From NCBI RefSeq assembly GCF_900141635.1, contig NZ_FSRH01000006.1, forward strand, positions 106,488-170,487: a stretch of DNA of 64,000 nt. Direction: 5' to 3'. The translations under genes were made by a program, and so were the position numbers. Under the pieces are notes generated by a model. It ran no database searches. It was not told the origin of the DNA and saw nothing but the letters and a program-made list of their open reading frames with translations. Position 1 is the first letter of the stretch. Every line of letters begins with the position of its first letter. The stretch is from Peptoclostridium litorale DSM 5388 (GTDB lineage Bacteria; Bacillota; Clostridia; Peptostreptococcales; Peptostreptococcaceae). Shown piece after piece: positions 52,627-62,542 of the stretch.

Positions 52627-52662
52627 CTAAATAATACGATTCTCCCTATTATTTATGTCCCC
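52627..52662 (-). promoter_or_regulatory. Putative SigI-type promoter upstream of the SLH gene
   Basis: On the minus strand GGGG (52659-52662), 20 bases, then CGTATTATTTAG (52627-52638), identical in the 12-base box to the site upstream of sigI. The start codon of the SLH gene is 70 bases downstream. Role as a sigma-I promoter is inference. Confidence 0.5.
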
Positions 52663-52714
52663 ATTCCCCTGAAATTTATTCAAATTTAAAATAAAAATTT
52701 AAATTAAAAAATAA

Positions 52715-52751
52715 AAAAATCCCGCAAAGCTTGTGGTTTTGCGGGATTTTT
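52715..52751 (-). terminator. Terminator of oppA
   Basis: A perfect 14-bp stem (52715-52728 with 52738-52751), flanked by A/T runs giving a U-tract on the minus strand. Confidence 0.9.
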
Positions 52752-52780
52752 ATTAAAGTCTATAATTTTAAATTGTATTC

Positions 52781-54394
52781 TTATTGCTCTATATAAGCGT
52801 TGTCAAAGTAAACAAATCCAAGAGGAGATACTCTTGCACCCTTGACATACTCTTTGAACATCTTTGGATTTGTGTAGTAGTATACAGGCATTACTATCAT
52901 GTCTGCCATAATCATGTCCTCAGCCTTGTGCATCATTTCAAATCTCTTTGTCTCATCTGAAGTAAGCTTCGCTTCCCTTACAATGTTGTCGAATTCTTCG
53001 CTGTTCCAGTGAGGGTGGTTGTTTCCGCTTGTAGATATGAACATGTCTATGAATGTCATTGGGTCAACATAGTCTCCTACCCATCCATCCCTTGCTATTA
53101 CAAAATCTCCTTCGTTTCTTGTGTTCTGGAATACCTGCCACTCCTGATTTACAAGCTCTACTTCCACGCCAAGGTTTTGCTTCCACATTTCGCTTATAGC
53201 TTCCGCCACCTTCTTGTGGTTTTCGTTAGTGTTGTATACGAACTTGATTTTTGGGAATCCCTCTCCGTTTGGATATCCAGCCTCAGCAAGAAGAGCCTGA
53301 GCCTTTTCAACCTGTGCAGTTGTCGTTATTCCGTAGTCTCCTCCAGCTTCCCTGAAGTCCTTTCCGTCCGGCTGAGTCATACCAGTTGGAACGAATCCTG
53401 TAGCAGGAGTCTCTCCGCCCTTAGTTACAACCTTTGTTATGGCTTCTCTGTCTATTGCAAGTGTGAACGCCTGTCTTACTTTTAAGTCGTTAGTAGGCTC
53501 CACGTTTACATTGAATGCATAGAAGTAAGTTCCTATCTGAGGGAATATCTTGAACTCTGGGTTGTTTTCAGCCTGGAATGTCGGTATTTGCTCTCTTGCA
53601 ACCCTGTGAAGGGCGTCAACATCTCCAGATTCGAATGAAGCCATAGCCGTAGATATTTCTTCCATGAATGAGAATTCTATTCCGTCAAGCTTAATTCTGT
53701 CTGCATCGTAGTAGTTTTCATTTTTAACAAATGCCATTATGTTTCCTTTTTCCCATTTTTCAAGCTTGAAAGGTCCGTTTGTTATATAGCTTTCTGGCTT
53801 AAGCGCCCACTGCTCTCCATGAGCTTCAACCATGTCCTGTCTTACTGGAAAGTAAGTTGGGAAAGCTGTAAGTTCAAGGAAGTAAGGAACGCTTGATTCA
53901 AGAGTTACTTCAAGAGTCTTATCGTCTATTGCCTTTACGCCGACTTCATCTGCAGCGACCTCTCCCTTGTTGTATGCTTCTCCGTTTTTAAGATAGTAAA
54001 GCTGGTATGCATACTCTGCCGCTGCCTCTTTTGAAAGAGCCCTCTTCCAAGCGTATTCAAAGTCTTTTGCAGTAAGAGCTTCTCCGTCAGACCACTTAGA
54101 GTCTCTAAGGTGGAATGTGTAAACTGTTCCGTCTTCTGAAACGTCAAAGCTCTCAGCAACACCTGCTATAGCCTTGTCATTATCGTCAAGTCTCATAAGT
54201 CCTTCAAATGCGTTTACTGTAACTATAGCTCCGTCAACCGCGGCATTAAGCGCAGGGTCTATAGTCTTTACGTCAGCTTCAAGGTTGTACCTTACAACAT
54301 TTCTTAGCTCCTTCGTGTCCCCTTTGTCTCCACATCCAACAAGCGCGGTCATAACAAGCATTGCCGACAGAAGAATTGAAACTAGTTTCTTCAT
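52781..54394 (-). CDS. oppA: Oligopeptide ABC transporter substrate-binding lipoprotein
   Basis: 537 residues. Lipobox MTALVGC (Cys near residue 21). The SBP_bac_5 fold is recognisable: the hallmark segment AKDFEYAWKRALS, NGPFKLEKWEKGN, KVRQAFTLAIDREAI, and EWQVFQNTRNEGDFVIARDGW. It binds extracellular oligopeptides and delivers them to the OppBC channel. ATG 54394 follows AAAGGGGGTAATTTTTA. It lies 305 bases downstream of oppF, with a possible processing or attenuating hairpin between them, compatible with higher expression of the binding protein. Confidence 0.93.
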   Translation of the reverse strand: MKKLVSILLSAMLVMTALVGCGDKGDTKELRNVVRYNLEADVKTIDPALNAAVDGAIVTVNAFEGLMRLDDNDKAIAGVAESFDVSEDGTVYTFHLRDSKWSDGEALTAKDFEYAWKRALSKEAAAEYAYQLYYLKNGEAYNKGEVAADEVGVKAIDDKTLEVTLESSVPYFLELTAFPTYFPVRQDMVEAHGEQWALKPESYITNGPFKLEKWEKGNIMAFVKNENYYDADRIKLDGIEFSFMEEISTAMASFESGDVDALHRVAREQIPTFQAENNPEFKIFPQIGTYFYAFNVNVEPTNDLKVRQAFTLAIDREAITKVVTKGGETPATGFVPTGMTQPDGKDFREAGGDYGITTTAQVEKAQALLAEAGYPNGEGFPKIKFVYNTNENHKKVAEAISEMWKQNLGVEVELVNQEWQVFQNTRNEGDFVIARDGWVGDYVDPMTFIDMFISTSGNNHPHWNSEEFDNIVREAKLTSDETKRFEMMHKAEDMIMADMIVMPVYYYTNPKMFKEYVKGARVSPLGFVYFDNAYIEQ

Positions 54395-54399
54395 TAAAA

Positions 54400-54699
54400 A
54401 TTACCCCCTTTAAAATTTGGCCTTACACTCAAATCTCCAAGCATTCCCGCATGCAGGAATATGGTTTTGAAACTTTTGAATAGTCAGGCTTTTTGAAATA
54501 ACAGCTTAACAAAAACTTGATGATAAAAACCTAAAAAATTTTACAGGCCGAGGCCTTTTTATATTTTAGACTTCAGGGAATCCGAGTGATCCAATCCCCT
54601 GAAATCGTAAAATCTACGTCCGGACATTTATACCTTACATGCTTATAATATATATTATTATACAAATATTATAAAATTCCTCTATATGTCATGGAAAAT
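54400..54699 (-). promoter_or_regulatory. oppF-oppA spacer with hairpins
   Basis: Read on the minus strand: first a stem between 54597-54603 and 54572-54578 (TTCAGGG arms), then AGGCCTCGGCCT at 54545-54556 followed by GTAAAATTTTTT, which looks like a weak intrinsic terminator. These could partly end the oppBCDF transcript or adjust oppA levels. No ORF with a ribosome site is visible. Confidence 0.4.
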
Positions 54700-55686
54700 T
54701 TATTTGTCCGTAAGGTGACATGCAACCCAGTGTCCGCCGCCTACGTCTTTAAACTCCGGCTCTGCTTGAGCGCATATGTCCATTGCATATCTGCACCTTG
54801 TCCTGAATCTGCATCCTGAAGGCGGATTCAGTGGTGAAGGCACATCCCCTTCAAGTATTATCCTGCTGCTTTCCCTCGCAGCTTTAGGATCGGCTATGGG
54901 AACAGCTGAAAGAAGCGCCTGTGTGTATGGGTGCTGAGGTCTGTAGTATAGCTCGTCGCTGTCTGCAAGCTCAACCAGCTTTCCAAGGTACATAACCCCT
55001 ATCCTGTCAGATATGTGCTTAACCATTGAAAGGTCGTGCGCTATGAAAAGATAGGTAAGTCCCATTTCAGATTGAAGGTCTTCAAGCATATTTACAACCT
55101 GCGCCTGTATCGAAACGTCAAGTGCCGATATCGGCTCGTCAGCTATTATGAACTCAGGCTCAACAGCAAGGGCTCTTGCTATTCCAACACGCTGTCTTTG
55201 TCCTCCTGAAAACTCGTGAGGATATCTGTTGGCATGGTCGGCGTTAAGCCCTACCGTTTCAAGCAGGCTTTGTATCCTTTCCATTCTCTCTTTCCCACTT
55301 GCTATATTGTGTATGTCTAGGGGCTCCCCTATTATGTCTCCAACTGTCATACGTGAGTTGAGCGATGCGTATGGGTCCTGGAATATCATCTGTATTTTTT
55401 TCCTGTATGGAAGAAGCTGTTTTTGGCTGAGCTTCGATATGTCCTTGCCGTCAAATATTATCTGTCCGTCAGTCGGATCGTAAAGTCTTATTACGGTCCT
55501 TCCCGTAGTCGACTTTCCACATCCCGACTCTCCAACAAGGCCCAGTGTCTCACCTCTTTTTATGTGAAAGCTCACATCGTCAACAGCTTTTACATGCTGT
55601 ATGTTTCCACCGAAAAATCCCTTTCTTACAGGGAAGTATTTCTTAAGTCCCTTTACCTCAATGAGCGTTTTGCCGTCTTTAGCCAT
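54700..55686 (-). CDS. oppF: Oligopeptide ABC transporter ATP-binding protein OppF
   Basis: 328 residues. Walker [16 protein letters not shown] signature [15 protein letters not shown], Walker [12 protein letters not shown], and H-loop LFIAHDLS. The C-terminal oligopeptide-transporter extension contains the Cys-rich segment [20 protein letters not shown], expected to carry an iron-sulfur cluster in some family members. It begins with ATG 55686 overlapping the oppD end by eight bases. It powers uptake together with OppD. Confidence 0.94.
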   Translation of the reverse strand: MAKDGKTLIEVKGLKKYFPVRKGFFGGNIQHVKAVDDVSFHIKRGETLGLVGESGCGKSTTGRTVIRLYDPTDGQIIFDGKDISKLSQKQLLPYRKKIQMIFQDPYASLNSRMTVGDIIGEPLDIHNIASGKERMERIQSLLETVGLNADHANRYPHEFSGGQRQRVGIARALAVEPEFIIADEPISALDVSIQAQVVNMLEDLQSEMGLTYLFIAHDLSMVKHISDRIGVMYLGKLVELADSDELYYRPQHPYTQALLSAVPIADPKAARESSRIILEGDVPSPLNPPSGCRFRTRCRYAMDICAQAEPEFKDVGGGHWVACHLTDK

Positions 55687-56710
55687 TGTTTTTTTCCCCC
55701 TTAATGTCTGAGTTTACACCTTCCACTTTTGGCGCATCCGGATGAAGCAGCCAGCATGCCGCCCTGTGCTTGTCAGAAACATGGGTGTACTCAGGCATTT
55801 GCTGCATGCATATTTTCATTGCATAGTCGCATCTTGCAGCAAAAGGACATCCCTTTGGAGGATTCAGAAGGTCTGGAGGCGATCCAGGTATAGGATAAAG
55901 CCTTTCCTTGTTTTCCTTTTCAGATATTTTAGGTATTGATTTTATAAGTCCCAGAGTGTATGGATGCTTAGGTCTGTAGAATATGTCATCCACAGAGCCC
56001 TCTTCCATTATGAGCCCTCCGTACATTACTATTATCCTGCTGCACACGTCTGCGACAACTCCAAGATCGTGTGTTATCAATATTATTGAAGTTCCAAGCC
56101 TGTCCCTGAGATCGTTCATAAGCTCAAGTATCTGCGCCTGTATTGTAACGTCAAGAGCTGTGGTAGGCTCGTCCGCTATTAGGAGCTGCGGTTCGCATGA
56201 AAGCGCCATTGCTATCATGGCCCTTTGCCTCATTCCTCCCGAAAATTCGTGAGGATAGTTGTCTATTCTGCTTTCAGGAGAAGGTATTCCAACGAGTTTC
56301 AGCATCTCTATGGCCTTTTCCCTAGCTTCAGATTTTGAAAGGTTCTGGTGCTTTATTATGGCCTCCATTATCTGGTCGCCTATTTTATATACAGGGTTTA
56401 GTGAAGTCATAGGGTCCTGGAATATCATACTTATGTCATTCCCCCTTATACCCTGCATTTCCTTTTCAGTTTTGTTCATAAGGTCTTCGCCGTCGAAAAG
56501 TATCTCGCCTCCGATAATCTTGCCCGGCTTTTGGAGAAGCCTCATTACAGACATCGATGTTACCGACTTTCCGCTTCCCGATTCCCCAACTATTCCAAGG
56601 GCTTCGCCCTTGTCTATGTGAAGGTCAACCCCTCTTATGGCCTTGACTTCCCCTACGTGTGTAAAGAAAGAAGTCCTAAGGTCCTTTACATCCAATAATC
56701 TATCTGACAT
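55679..56710 (-). CDS. oppD: Oligopeptide ABC transporter ATP-binding protein OppD
   Basis: 343 residues. Walker [13 protein letters not shown], signature [15 protein letters not shown], Walker [14 protein letters not shown]-loop LITHDLG, and Cys-rich C-terminal [20 protein letters not shown]. It pairs with OppF as the second nucleotide-binding subunit. ATG 56710 follows GAGGAGGATTTGAA. Coupled to oppF by an 8-base overlap and 18 bases from oppC. Confidence 0.94.
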   Translation of the reverse strand: MSDRLLDVKDLRTSFFTHVGEVKAIRGVDLHIDKGEALGIVGESGSGKSVTSMSVMRLLQKPGKIIGGEILFDGEDLMNKTEKEMQGIRGNDISMIFQDPMTSLNPVYKIGDQIMEAIIKHQNLSKSEAREKAIEMLKLVGIPSPESRIDNYPHEFSGGMRQRAMIAMALSCEPQLLIADEPTTALDVTIQAQILELMNDLRDRLGTSIILITHDLGVVADVCSRIIVMYGGLIMEEGSVDDIFYRPKHPYTLGLIKSIPKISEKENKERLYPIPGSPPDLLNPPKGCPFAARCDYAMKICMQQMPEYTHVSDKHRAACWLLHPDAPKVEGVNSDIKGEKNNG

Positions 56711-56728
56711 TTCAAATCCTCCTCTTTC

Positions 56729-57676
56729 TTATTTACGCATACGTGGGTCAAGCGCGTCCCTCAGTCCATCTCCCAAGAAGTTAAACGCAAGCATAGTTAT
56801 AGATATTGCAAGCGCTGGGAAGAAAAGCTGATGCGGGTATACGCTAAGGCTTGAAAGGGCATCGTTCGCCAAAACCCCCCATGAAGCCTTTGGCGCCGAA
56901 ACTCCAAGACCTATGAAAGAGAGGAAAGCCTCTGTAAATATCGCCGTTGGTATTGACATTGTCATTGTAATTATTATAGGTCCCATAGCATTAGGGATGA
57001 GGTGTCTCAGAAGTATTCTAAAGTCACTTGCGCCAAGAGTCTTTGCCGCCATTACATACTCCTGCTCCTTGAGAGAGAGTATCTGACCCCTCACTATACG
57101 GGCCATTCCTATCCAGTATACAAGTCCAAGGGCTATAAGTATACTTCCAAGGCCCCCTCCTCCGAATACAACCATCAGCAGTATTACATAGAGCATAAGA
57201 GGTATGGTGTAAAGTATGTCTATCGCCCTCATCATTATATTGTCTATCTTCCCGCCAATGTATCCTGCTATTCCACCGTATAAAACCCCTATGAAAAGGT
57301 TTATTACAGACGCTACAAATCCTACTGTAAGGGATATCCTCGCTCCGTAAAGCACCCTTACAAAAAGGTCCCTTCCAAGTGAGTCAGTTCCAAACCAGTG
57401 CTCCGAGCTTGGAAGTTGGTTTGCCATCATAAGGTTCTGGTCTGAATATGAGTACTTTGAAGCAATTGGTCCAATTACAGCTGCCGCAAGCAGAATGAAC
57501 AGGAAAAACATAGAGCCCATGGCCACCTTGTTTGCCTTAAGCCTTCTCCAAACGTCCTGCCAGTATGTCATTGACGGCCTTACTATTCTTTCAGAATCTT
57601 TTTCTTCCTGGCTCACGAGATTCCACATTGAAGAATCAACAGAACCCTTGTTCAAATCTATGTTTTCAGTCGACAT
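56729..57676 (-). CDS. oppC: Oligopeptide ABC transporter permease OppC
   Basis: 315 residues with six membrane helices; an N-terminal extension (about 40 residues, MSTENIDLNKGSVDSSM) precedes the first helix. The EAA loop region is EYVMAAKTLGASDFRILLRH and the C-terminal LGDGLRDALDPRMRK is typical of OppC. ATG 57676 was chosen because GGGGTG lies ahead; a GTG four codons earlier is possible. Forms the channel with OppB. Confidence 0.93.
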   Translation of the reverse strand: MSTENIDLNKGSVDSSMWNLVSQEEKDSERIVRPSMTYWQDVWRRLKANKVAMGSMFFLFILLAAAVIGPIASKYSYSDQNLMMANQLPSSEHWFGTDSLGRDLFVRVLYGARISLTVGFVASVINLFIGVLYGGIAGYIGGKIDNIMMRAIDILYTIPLMLYVILLMVVFGGGGLGSILIALGLVYWIGMARIVRGQILSLKEQEYVMAAKTLGASDFRILLRHLIPNAMGPIIITMTMSIPTAIFTEAFLSFIGLGVSAPKASWGVLANDALSSLSVYPHQLFFPALAISITMLAFNFLGDGLRDALDPRMRK

Positions 57677-57710
57677 TCGTTTTAACACCCCTTAAAAAAT
57701 ATTGTCATTC

Positions 57711-58631
57711 CTATTGATCGAGCTTTATCCTAGGATCTATGAAAGCATAAAGTATGTCCACAACAAGTATCATTATAACAAGGAAAGTCGCATAGAATAT
57801 TGTAACTCCCATTATTACCGTGTAATCCCTGCTGGTTATGCTGTCAACAAAGAACCTTCCAAGGCCAGGCACTGCAAATATCTTCTCTATTACGAAAGAT
57901 CCCGTCATTATACCTGCAGAAAGAGGCCCTATATACGTAACTATAGGTATTAGTGCATTTTTAAGTGCGTGTTTGAAAACCACAACCTTTTCAGTAAGTC
58001 CTTTAGCCCTTGCAGTCCTTATATAGTCCTGCGATATGACTTCAAGCATACTTGAACGCGTAAGTCTTGCAACAAACGCCATTGCATATGCCGCAAGCGC
58101 AATGCTCGGCATTATCATCTGGTCAAACTCTCCCCATCTTGCCGGAGGAAGCCATCCCAGCTTTACACTGAATGTGTATATCATAACCGTGGCTATTACA
58201 AAGCTCGGTATGGTGACTCCAATTATGGCCAGAAACATTACCATGTTGTCCACCCAAGTTCCCTGCTTCAATGCTGCCACAACCCCAAGAGGTATTCCCG
58301 CAATAAGTATCAGGAATATTGCTATTCCTCCAAGCTGTGCCGATACCGGGAATCTTTGCGCTATTATATCGCTTACATTCTGTCCCTTCAGCTTAAATGA
58401 AGGTCCGAAATCACCTACTGCTACACCTTTGAGATAATCCACATACTGTTTGTGAAGAGGGTCATCCAGATGGTACTTTTCATTAAGAGCCTTTTCTATT
58501 GCCTCTGGAAGTTTCTTTTCACTTGCAAAAGGCCCTCCCGGTATTGCATGCATTAAAAAAAACGTTATGGTTATTATCAGAAAAATTGTAACAACCATGG
58601 ATACTAGCCTGCTAAGAATAAATCTACCCAA
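57711..58631 (-). CDS. oppB: Oligopeptide ABC transporter permease OppB
   Basis: 306 residues with six helices; typical segments are FFLMHAIPGGPFASEKKLP, GTWVDNMVMFLAIIGVTIP and the EAA loop QDYIRTARAKGLTEKVVVF. ends IDPRIKLDQ. First gene of the opp operon (order oppB-C-D-F-A). Start: an ATG at 58640 directly abuts AAGGAG, so TTG at 58629-58631 nine bases after that ribosome site is more likely. Either is compatible with the family. Confidence 0.92.
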   Translation of the reverse strand: MGRFILSRLVSMVVTIFLIITITFFLMHAIPGGPFASEKKLPEAIEKALNEKYHLDDPLHKQYVDYLKGVAVGDFGPSFKLKGQNVSDIIAQRFPVSAQLGGIAIFLILIAGIPLGVVAALKQGTWVDNMVMFLAIIGVTIPSFVIATVMIYTFSVKLGWLPPARWGEFDQMIMPSIALAAYAMAFVARLTRSSMLEVISQDYIRTARAKGLTEKVVVFKHALKNALIPIVTYIGPLSAGIMTGSFVIEKIFAVPGLGRFFVDSITSRDYTVIMGVTIFYATFLVIMILVVDILYAFIDPRIKLDQ

Positions 58632-59243
58632 CTGAAACATCTCCTTCTTGTGTTTTTATACTTGCATAATGACAAAATTTAAAGTACAAGGTTGTCCCCC
58701 CATACAATTACAAGACATATTTTTCATGAATCCAATATTGAATATGAATAATATACCTGTATAAGTTTCAAAAATTTGAAACATATAAAAATATTATTGC
58801 ATCACACTAATATTTTATCTAAAATTTAATCTAAATTCAATACCCTCCTATTTTTTATGCCAGCGGCTTTAATGCAATATATATAAAAAAAACCATACAT
58901 AAAATTTTACAATATAATCCTTTTCGTGTACATTTCATATACACATTATGAATTTTTTGTCTTTCTATCATTCAAAATACTTTATTTGTATACCCACACA
59001 AAACAATTGTACATAAAATTTAACTTGTATCTTTCATAAAATGTTTCTGTTTTTAATATAAAAATAAAATTTTTTGTACATGTTTTTTATCGATTCATTC
59101 CATAAAAACCTCTTGTATTTAAATCAAACAGTAAAACAGCAACTTATTTTACCTATTCATCCAATAAATGCATAAAAAAACCATCCAGAAAGAACTGTTA
59201 TAATCTTCCTGGATGGTTCCAATATTTAATATGATGTATATAT
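58632..59243. other. AT-rich gene-free region upstream of opp operon
   Basis: About 610 bases at very low GC with no credible gene. It contains GTTTCAAAAATTTGAAAC at 58765-58782, a palindrome with 8-base arms that could be an operator for the opp promoter (for example of a nutritional regulator such as CodY, whose consensus it only partly resembles). A gatCAB terminator occupies the right end (59179-59218). Confidence 0.4.
59179..59218 (-). terminator. Terminator of the gatCAB operon
   Basis: A 15-bp stem (59179-59193 with 59204-59218, one mismatch) followed by TTTTTTTATG on the minus strand. Confidence 0.85.
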
Positions 59244-60674
59244 CTATTTGCTCTCTATTATTTCCTTAAGCAGCTTGTTTACAATTTGAGGGTTAGCCTT
59301 TCCCTTGCTGGCCTTCATAACCTGACCCACAAGGAATCCGAAAGCTCTGTCTTTTCCGTTCTTGTAGTCCTCTATAGACTGAGGGTTTGCATTTACAATT
59401 TCTTCAACTATTTTCTTTATCTCTCCCTCGTCTTGAACCTGAACAAGCCCTTTTTCCTTTATTATTTCTTCCGCTTTTTTGCCGGTCTCAAACATTTCTC
59501 TGAATACTTTCTTTCCGGCACTGTTGTTTATCTTTCCTGAAGATATAAACTCCAGAAGCTTTGCAAAATCATCTTTTGCAAACTTAAGCTCGTCAAGCTC
59601 GATTCCTTCGTCATTGACCCTTCTCAAAAGCTCTGTCATTATCCAGTTGCTCACAAGCTTAGAGTTGTCTATAAGCTTCATAACATCTTCAAAATAGCTA
59701 GCTATCTCCTTTGAAGAAGTAAGAACCTTGGCATCGTATTCAGGTATGTCGTATGTGCTTATGAATCTTTCCCTCTTTGTATCTGGAAGCTCAGGAAGCA
59801 TATCCTTTACCCTGTCCATGAAAGCATCGTCAAGCTTTATGTCTACAACATCAGGCTCTGGGAAATATCTGTAGTCGTCTACAGACTCCTTGCTTCTCAT
59901 AGATATTGTAACGTTCTTGACGTCATCCCATCTTCTAGTTTCCTTTTTAGAGTCCTCTCCCTTTTCAAGAAGCTCCCTGTGTCTTTTTTCCTCGTATTCA
60001 AGGGCCTTGAGTGCTGCCTTGAAAGAGTTCAGGTTTTTGACCTCGACTATTTTGGATCTTACCCCGTCTTCTCTCACGACATTGACATTGACGTCGCATC
60101 TAAGTGAGCCCTGCTCCATCTTAACGTCCGAAACCTCAGTGAAAAGAAGTGTCTCCTTAAGCTTTTCAAGGAAGTTCATGGCCTCTACAGGAGAGCTCAT
60201 GTCAGGGTAAGTAACTATTTCTATAAGAGGAACTCCGCATCTGTTGTAGTCAAGAAGGGTGTCTCCTTCAACATCGTGAAGCGATTTTCCGGTATCCTCT
60301 TCTATGTGTATCCTTTGTATCCTTATCTTCTTTGAGTCGCCTTCCTCGTCTTTTATCTCAATGTATCCGTCGCTGCAAAGAGGTATGTCGTATTGCGATA
60401 TCTGATACGCCTTTGGAAGGTCGGGATAGAAGTAGTTTTTCCTGTCCATTTTCGAATTCATCGCTATGTCGCAGTTGAACGCAAGTCCCGCCATTGCAGC
60501 AAATTCAAGAACCTTTTCATTCAGCACAGGCAGCGCTCCTGGAAGTCCAAGGCATACCGGGCAGCAGTGAGTGTTCACGTCAGCGCCGAACTCGTTCTTG
60601 CAGCCACAGAATATCTTAGTGTTTGTCGAAAGCTCGCAGTGTATTTCAAGTCCTATAAGTGTATTATATTTCAA
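59244..60674 (-). CDS. gatB: Aspartyl/glutamyl-tRNA amidotransferase subunit B
   Basis: 476 residues. GLEIHCELSTNTKIFCGC, then HCCPVCLGLPGALPVLN, holds the GatB zinc-type Cys residues. DYNRCGVPLIEIVT and a C-terminal YqeY-like tail (KEKGLVQVQDEGEIKKIVE) are typical. It presents and phosphorylates misacylated Glu-tRNA(Gln) or Asp-tRNA(Asn), using ammonia from GatA. TTG start 60674 with GGAGGTGAAATGA upstream. Third gene of gatCAB with 12 bases to gatA. Confidence 0.95.
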   Translation of the reverse strand: MKYNTLIGLEIHCELSTNTKIFCGCKNEFGADVNTHCCPVCLGLPGALPVLNEKVLEFAAMAGLAFNCDIAMNSKMDRKNYFYPDLPKAYQISQYDIPLCSDGYIEIKDEEGDSKKIRIQRIHIEEDTGKSLHDVEGDTLLDYNRCGVPLIEIVTYPDMSSPVEAMNFLEKLKETLLFTEVSDVKMEQGSLRCDVNVNVVREDGVRSKIVEVKNLNSFKAALKALEYEEKRHRELLEKGEDSKKETRRWDDVKNVTISMRSKESVDDYRYFPEPDVVDIKLDDAFMDRVKDMLPELPDTKRERFISTYDIPEYDAKVLTSSKEIASYFEDVMKLIDNSKLVSNWIMTELLRRVNDEGIELDELKFAKDDFAKLLEFISSGKINNSAGKKVFREMFETGKKAEEIIKEKGLVQVQDEGEIKKIVEEIVNANPQSIEDYKNGKDRAFGFLVGQVMKASKGKANPQIVNKLLKEIIESK

Positions 60675-60686
60675 TCATTTCACCTC

Positions 60687-62147
60687 CTATATTTCTGCTC
60701 TTTTGTCTTTATAGTCTGTAATGTTCTCAAAAGCCCTTGCTATTCTGAGTATCTTGGCCTCGTCGAAATGCTTTCCTATTATCTGCATTCCTATAGGCAT
60801 TCCATTTGAATCAAATCCGCATGGAATTGAAACCGCAGGAAGTCCAGCCATGTTGACAGGTATTGTGCAAAGGTCCTCAAGATACATTGAAAGCGGATCG
60901 TTTATCTTCTCGCCTATCTTAAACGCCGTGTTTGGAACCGTAGGCGTTATTATTGCGTCGTATTTTGAAAAAGCGTCCATGAAGTCGTTCTTTATAAGTG
61001 TTCTGACCTGAAGCGCCTTTTTGTAGTATGCGTCGTAGTATCCGGCGCTTAGCGTATACGTTCCCATCATTATCCTTCTTTTGACCTCTGGTCCGAAGCC
61101 TTCGCTTCTTGTCCTCTTGTAAAGCTGCTCAAGAGTTTCGAAGTCTCCTGTCCTGTAGCCGTATTTTATTCCGTCATATCTTGCAAGGTTTGAGCTTGCC
61201 TCACTAGGCGCTATTATATAGTAAGTTTCGACATTGTGAGTAAGGTGAGGCATTGATATTTCTTCCCACTGAATACCAGCCTGCTCAAGCTTTTGAACAG
61301 AGTCAATGATCGACTGTCTTATCACAGGGTCTATTCCCTCTCCAAGAAGCTCTTTAGGAACTCCAACTTTCATTCCCTTTGAGTCCTTTTGAACCTCAAT
61401 GGCGTAGTCTGCCACAGGAGCGTCAACACTAGTTCCGTCCATTTTGTCCTTTCCCGCTATGTGAGAAAGAACCATTGCACAGTCCTCAGTGTCCCTTGTG
61501 AATATTCCTACCTGGTCAAGAGAAGATGCAAACGCGACAAGTCCGTATCTTGAAACCCTTCCGTATGTAGGCTTCAGTCCAACTATTCCGTTGAAAGACG
61601 CCGGCTGCCTTACAGATCCTCCAGTGTCAGATCCAAGCGAGTAAAACACCTGTCCTGAAGCCACTGAAACAGCAGACCCTCCAGATGATCCTCCAGGAAC
61701 CCTGGTTGTGTCCCAAGGGTTTTTTGTTATCTTGAACGCAGAATTTTCAGTGGATCCGCCCATTGCGAACTCGTCAAGGTTTGTCTTTCCTACAAGTACC
61801 GCATCGGCGGCGTTTAGCATGTCAACAACTGTGGCGTTGTAAGGAGGCACGAAGTCCTTAAGTATTTTTGATGCACATGTAGTGTTTATGCCTTTCGTAC
61901 ATATATTGTCCTTTATAGACATTGGAACTCCCGCTATGTCTGAAAGGGCCTCTCCCTTTGCTCTCTTTTCGTCAACCATTTTTGCCTTTTCAAGAGCGCT
62001 TTCAGCAGTCAGTGTCAAAAATGCATCCAGCTTAGGCTCTGTCTTTCCTATTCTATCGATTGAAGCCTTTGTAATCTCATAAGAGCTTATTTCCTTGTCC
62101 TTTAGCATTCTTGAAATCTCTTTCAAACTCATTTTACTTAGATTCAA
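60687..62147 (-). CDS. gatA: Aspartyl/glutamyl-tRNA amidotransferase subunit A
   Basis: 486 residues of the amidase signature family. Lys-Ser-Ser triad: K in [11 protein letters not shown], Ser in [12 protein letters not shown] and [14 protein letters not shown]. It hydrolyses glutamine or asparagine and channels ammonia to GatB. The frame starts with TTG 62147, six bases after AAGGTGA; ATG 62132 is an alternative. Directly follows gatC by 18 bases. Genes for GlnRS or AsnRS were not seen, consistent with indirect charging. Confidence 0.95.
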   Translation of the reverse strand: MNLSKMSLKEISRMLKDKEISSYEITKASIDRIGKTEPKLDAFLTLTAESALEKAKMVDEKRAKGEALSDIAGVPMSIKDNICTKGINTTCASKILKDFVPPYNATVVDMLNAADAVLVGKTNLDEFAMGGSTENSAFKITKNPWDTTRVPGGSSGGSAVSVASGQVFYSLGSDTGGSVRQPASFNGIVGLKPTYGRVSRYGLVAFASSLDQVGIFTRDTEDCAMVLSHIAGKDKMDGTSVDAPVADYAIEVQKDSKGMKVGVPKELLGEGIDPVIRQSIIDSVQKLEQAGIQWEEISMPHLTHNVETYYIIAPSEASSNLARYDGIKYGYRTGDFETLEQLYKRTRSEGFGPEVKRRIMMGTYTLSAGYYDAYYKKALQVRTLIKNDFMDAFSKYDAIITPTVPNTAFKIGEKINDPLSMYLEDLCTIPVNMAGLPAVSIPCGFDSNGMPIGMQIIGKHFDEAKILRIARAFENITDYKDKRAEI

Positions 62148-62165
62148 CTTCTCTCACCTTCCCTT

Positions 62166-62450
62166 CTAGTCTAGCACCTTTGGAACCTTGAAGCATCCCA
62201 TTTCACTGTCTGGCGCATTTTGAAGCACGCTTTCCCTCTCAAGCGAAGGCCTTACTTCGTCGTTTCTGAATGCGTTGTAGCTTCCGTTTGGATTATAAGT
62301 TATGTCTGTGTTTTCAGTGTCCACGCTTTGAAGTCTTTCCACATATGAAAGTATGTCATTAAGCTTTGTCATATAGTCGCTTATTTCCTCTTCTGTAAGC
62401 TCCAGTCTGGCAAGATGCGCTATATGGAGTATCTTTTCTCTATCTATCAT
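62166..62450 (-). CDS. gatC: Aspartyl/glutamyl-tRNA amidotransferase subunit C
   Basis: 94 residues; family features ILHIAHLARLELTEEEI at the N-terminus and PSLERESVLQNAPDSE near the end. It stabilises the GatA-GatB complex. First gene of the gatCAB operon; ATG 62450 follows GGGAGTGAAATGA. A TATAAT-like -10 lies in the upstream spacer, preceded by a TTATTTAGTGTAA segment also found near the SLH gene. Confidence 0.92.
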   Translation of the reverse strand: MIDREKILHIAHLARLELTEEEISDYMTKLNDILSYVERLQSVDTENTDITYNPNGSYNAFRNDEVRPSLERESVLQNAPDSEMGCFKVPKVLD

Positions 62451-62542
62451 TCATTTCACTCCCTTCAATATATTAAACTTGACAATCAAAATTATACCTT
62501 TTTTACACTAAATAATCCAGCTTGGCAGGAAAATAATCTGCA

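Noticed and set aside
54400-54699. T-box or other riboswitch before oppA
   Set aside because: No T-box core sequence or other known riboswitch consensus is visible; only simple hairpins.
58765-58782. CodY operator upstream of opp
   Set aside because: The palindrome resembles but does not match the CodY consensus AATTTTCWGAAAATT well enough to claim.
62502-62516. TTATTTAGTGTAA near gatC resembling the sigI/SLH box
   Set aside because: It lacks CGTA and the upstream GGGG. The overlap with the SLH upstream region is only 14 bases and AT-rich, so I do not group it with the SigI-like boxes.
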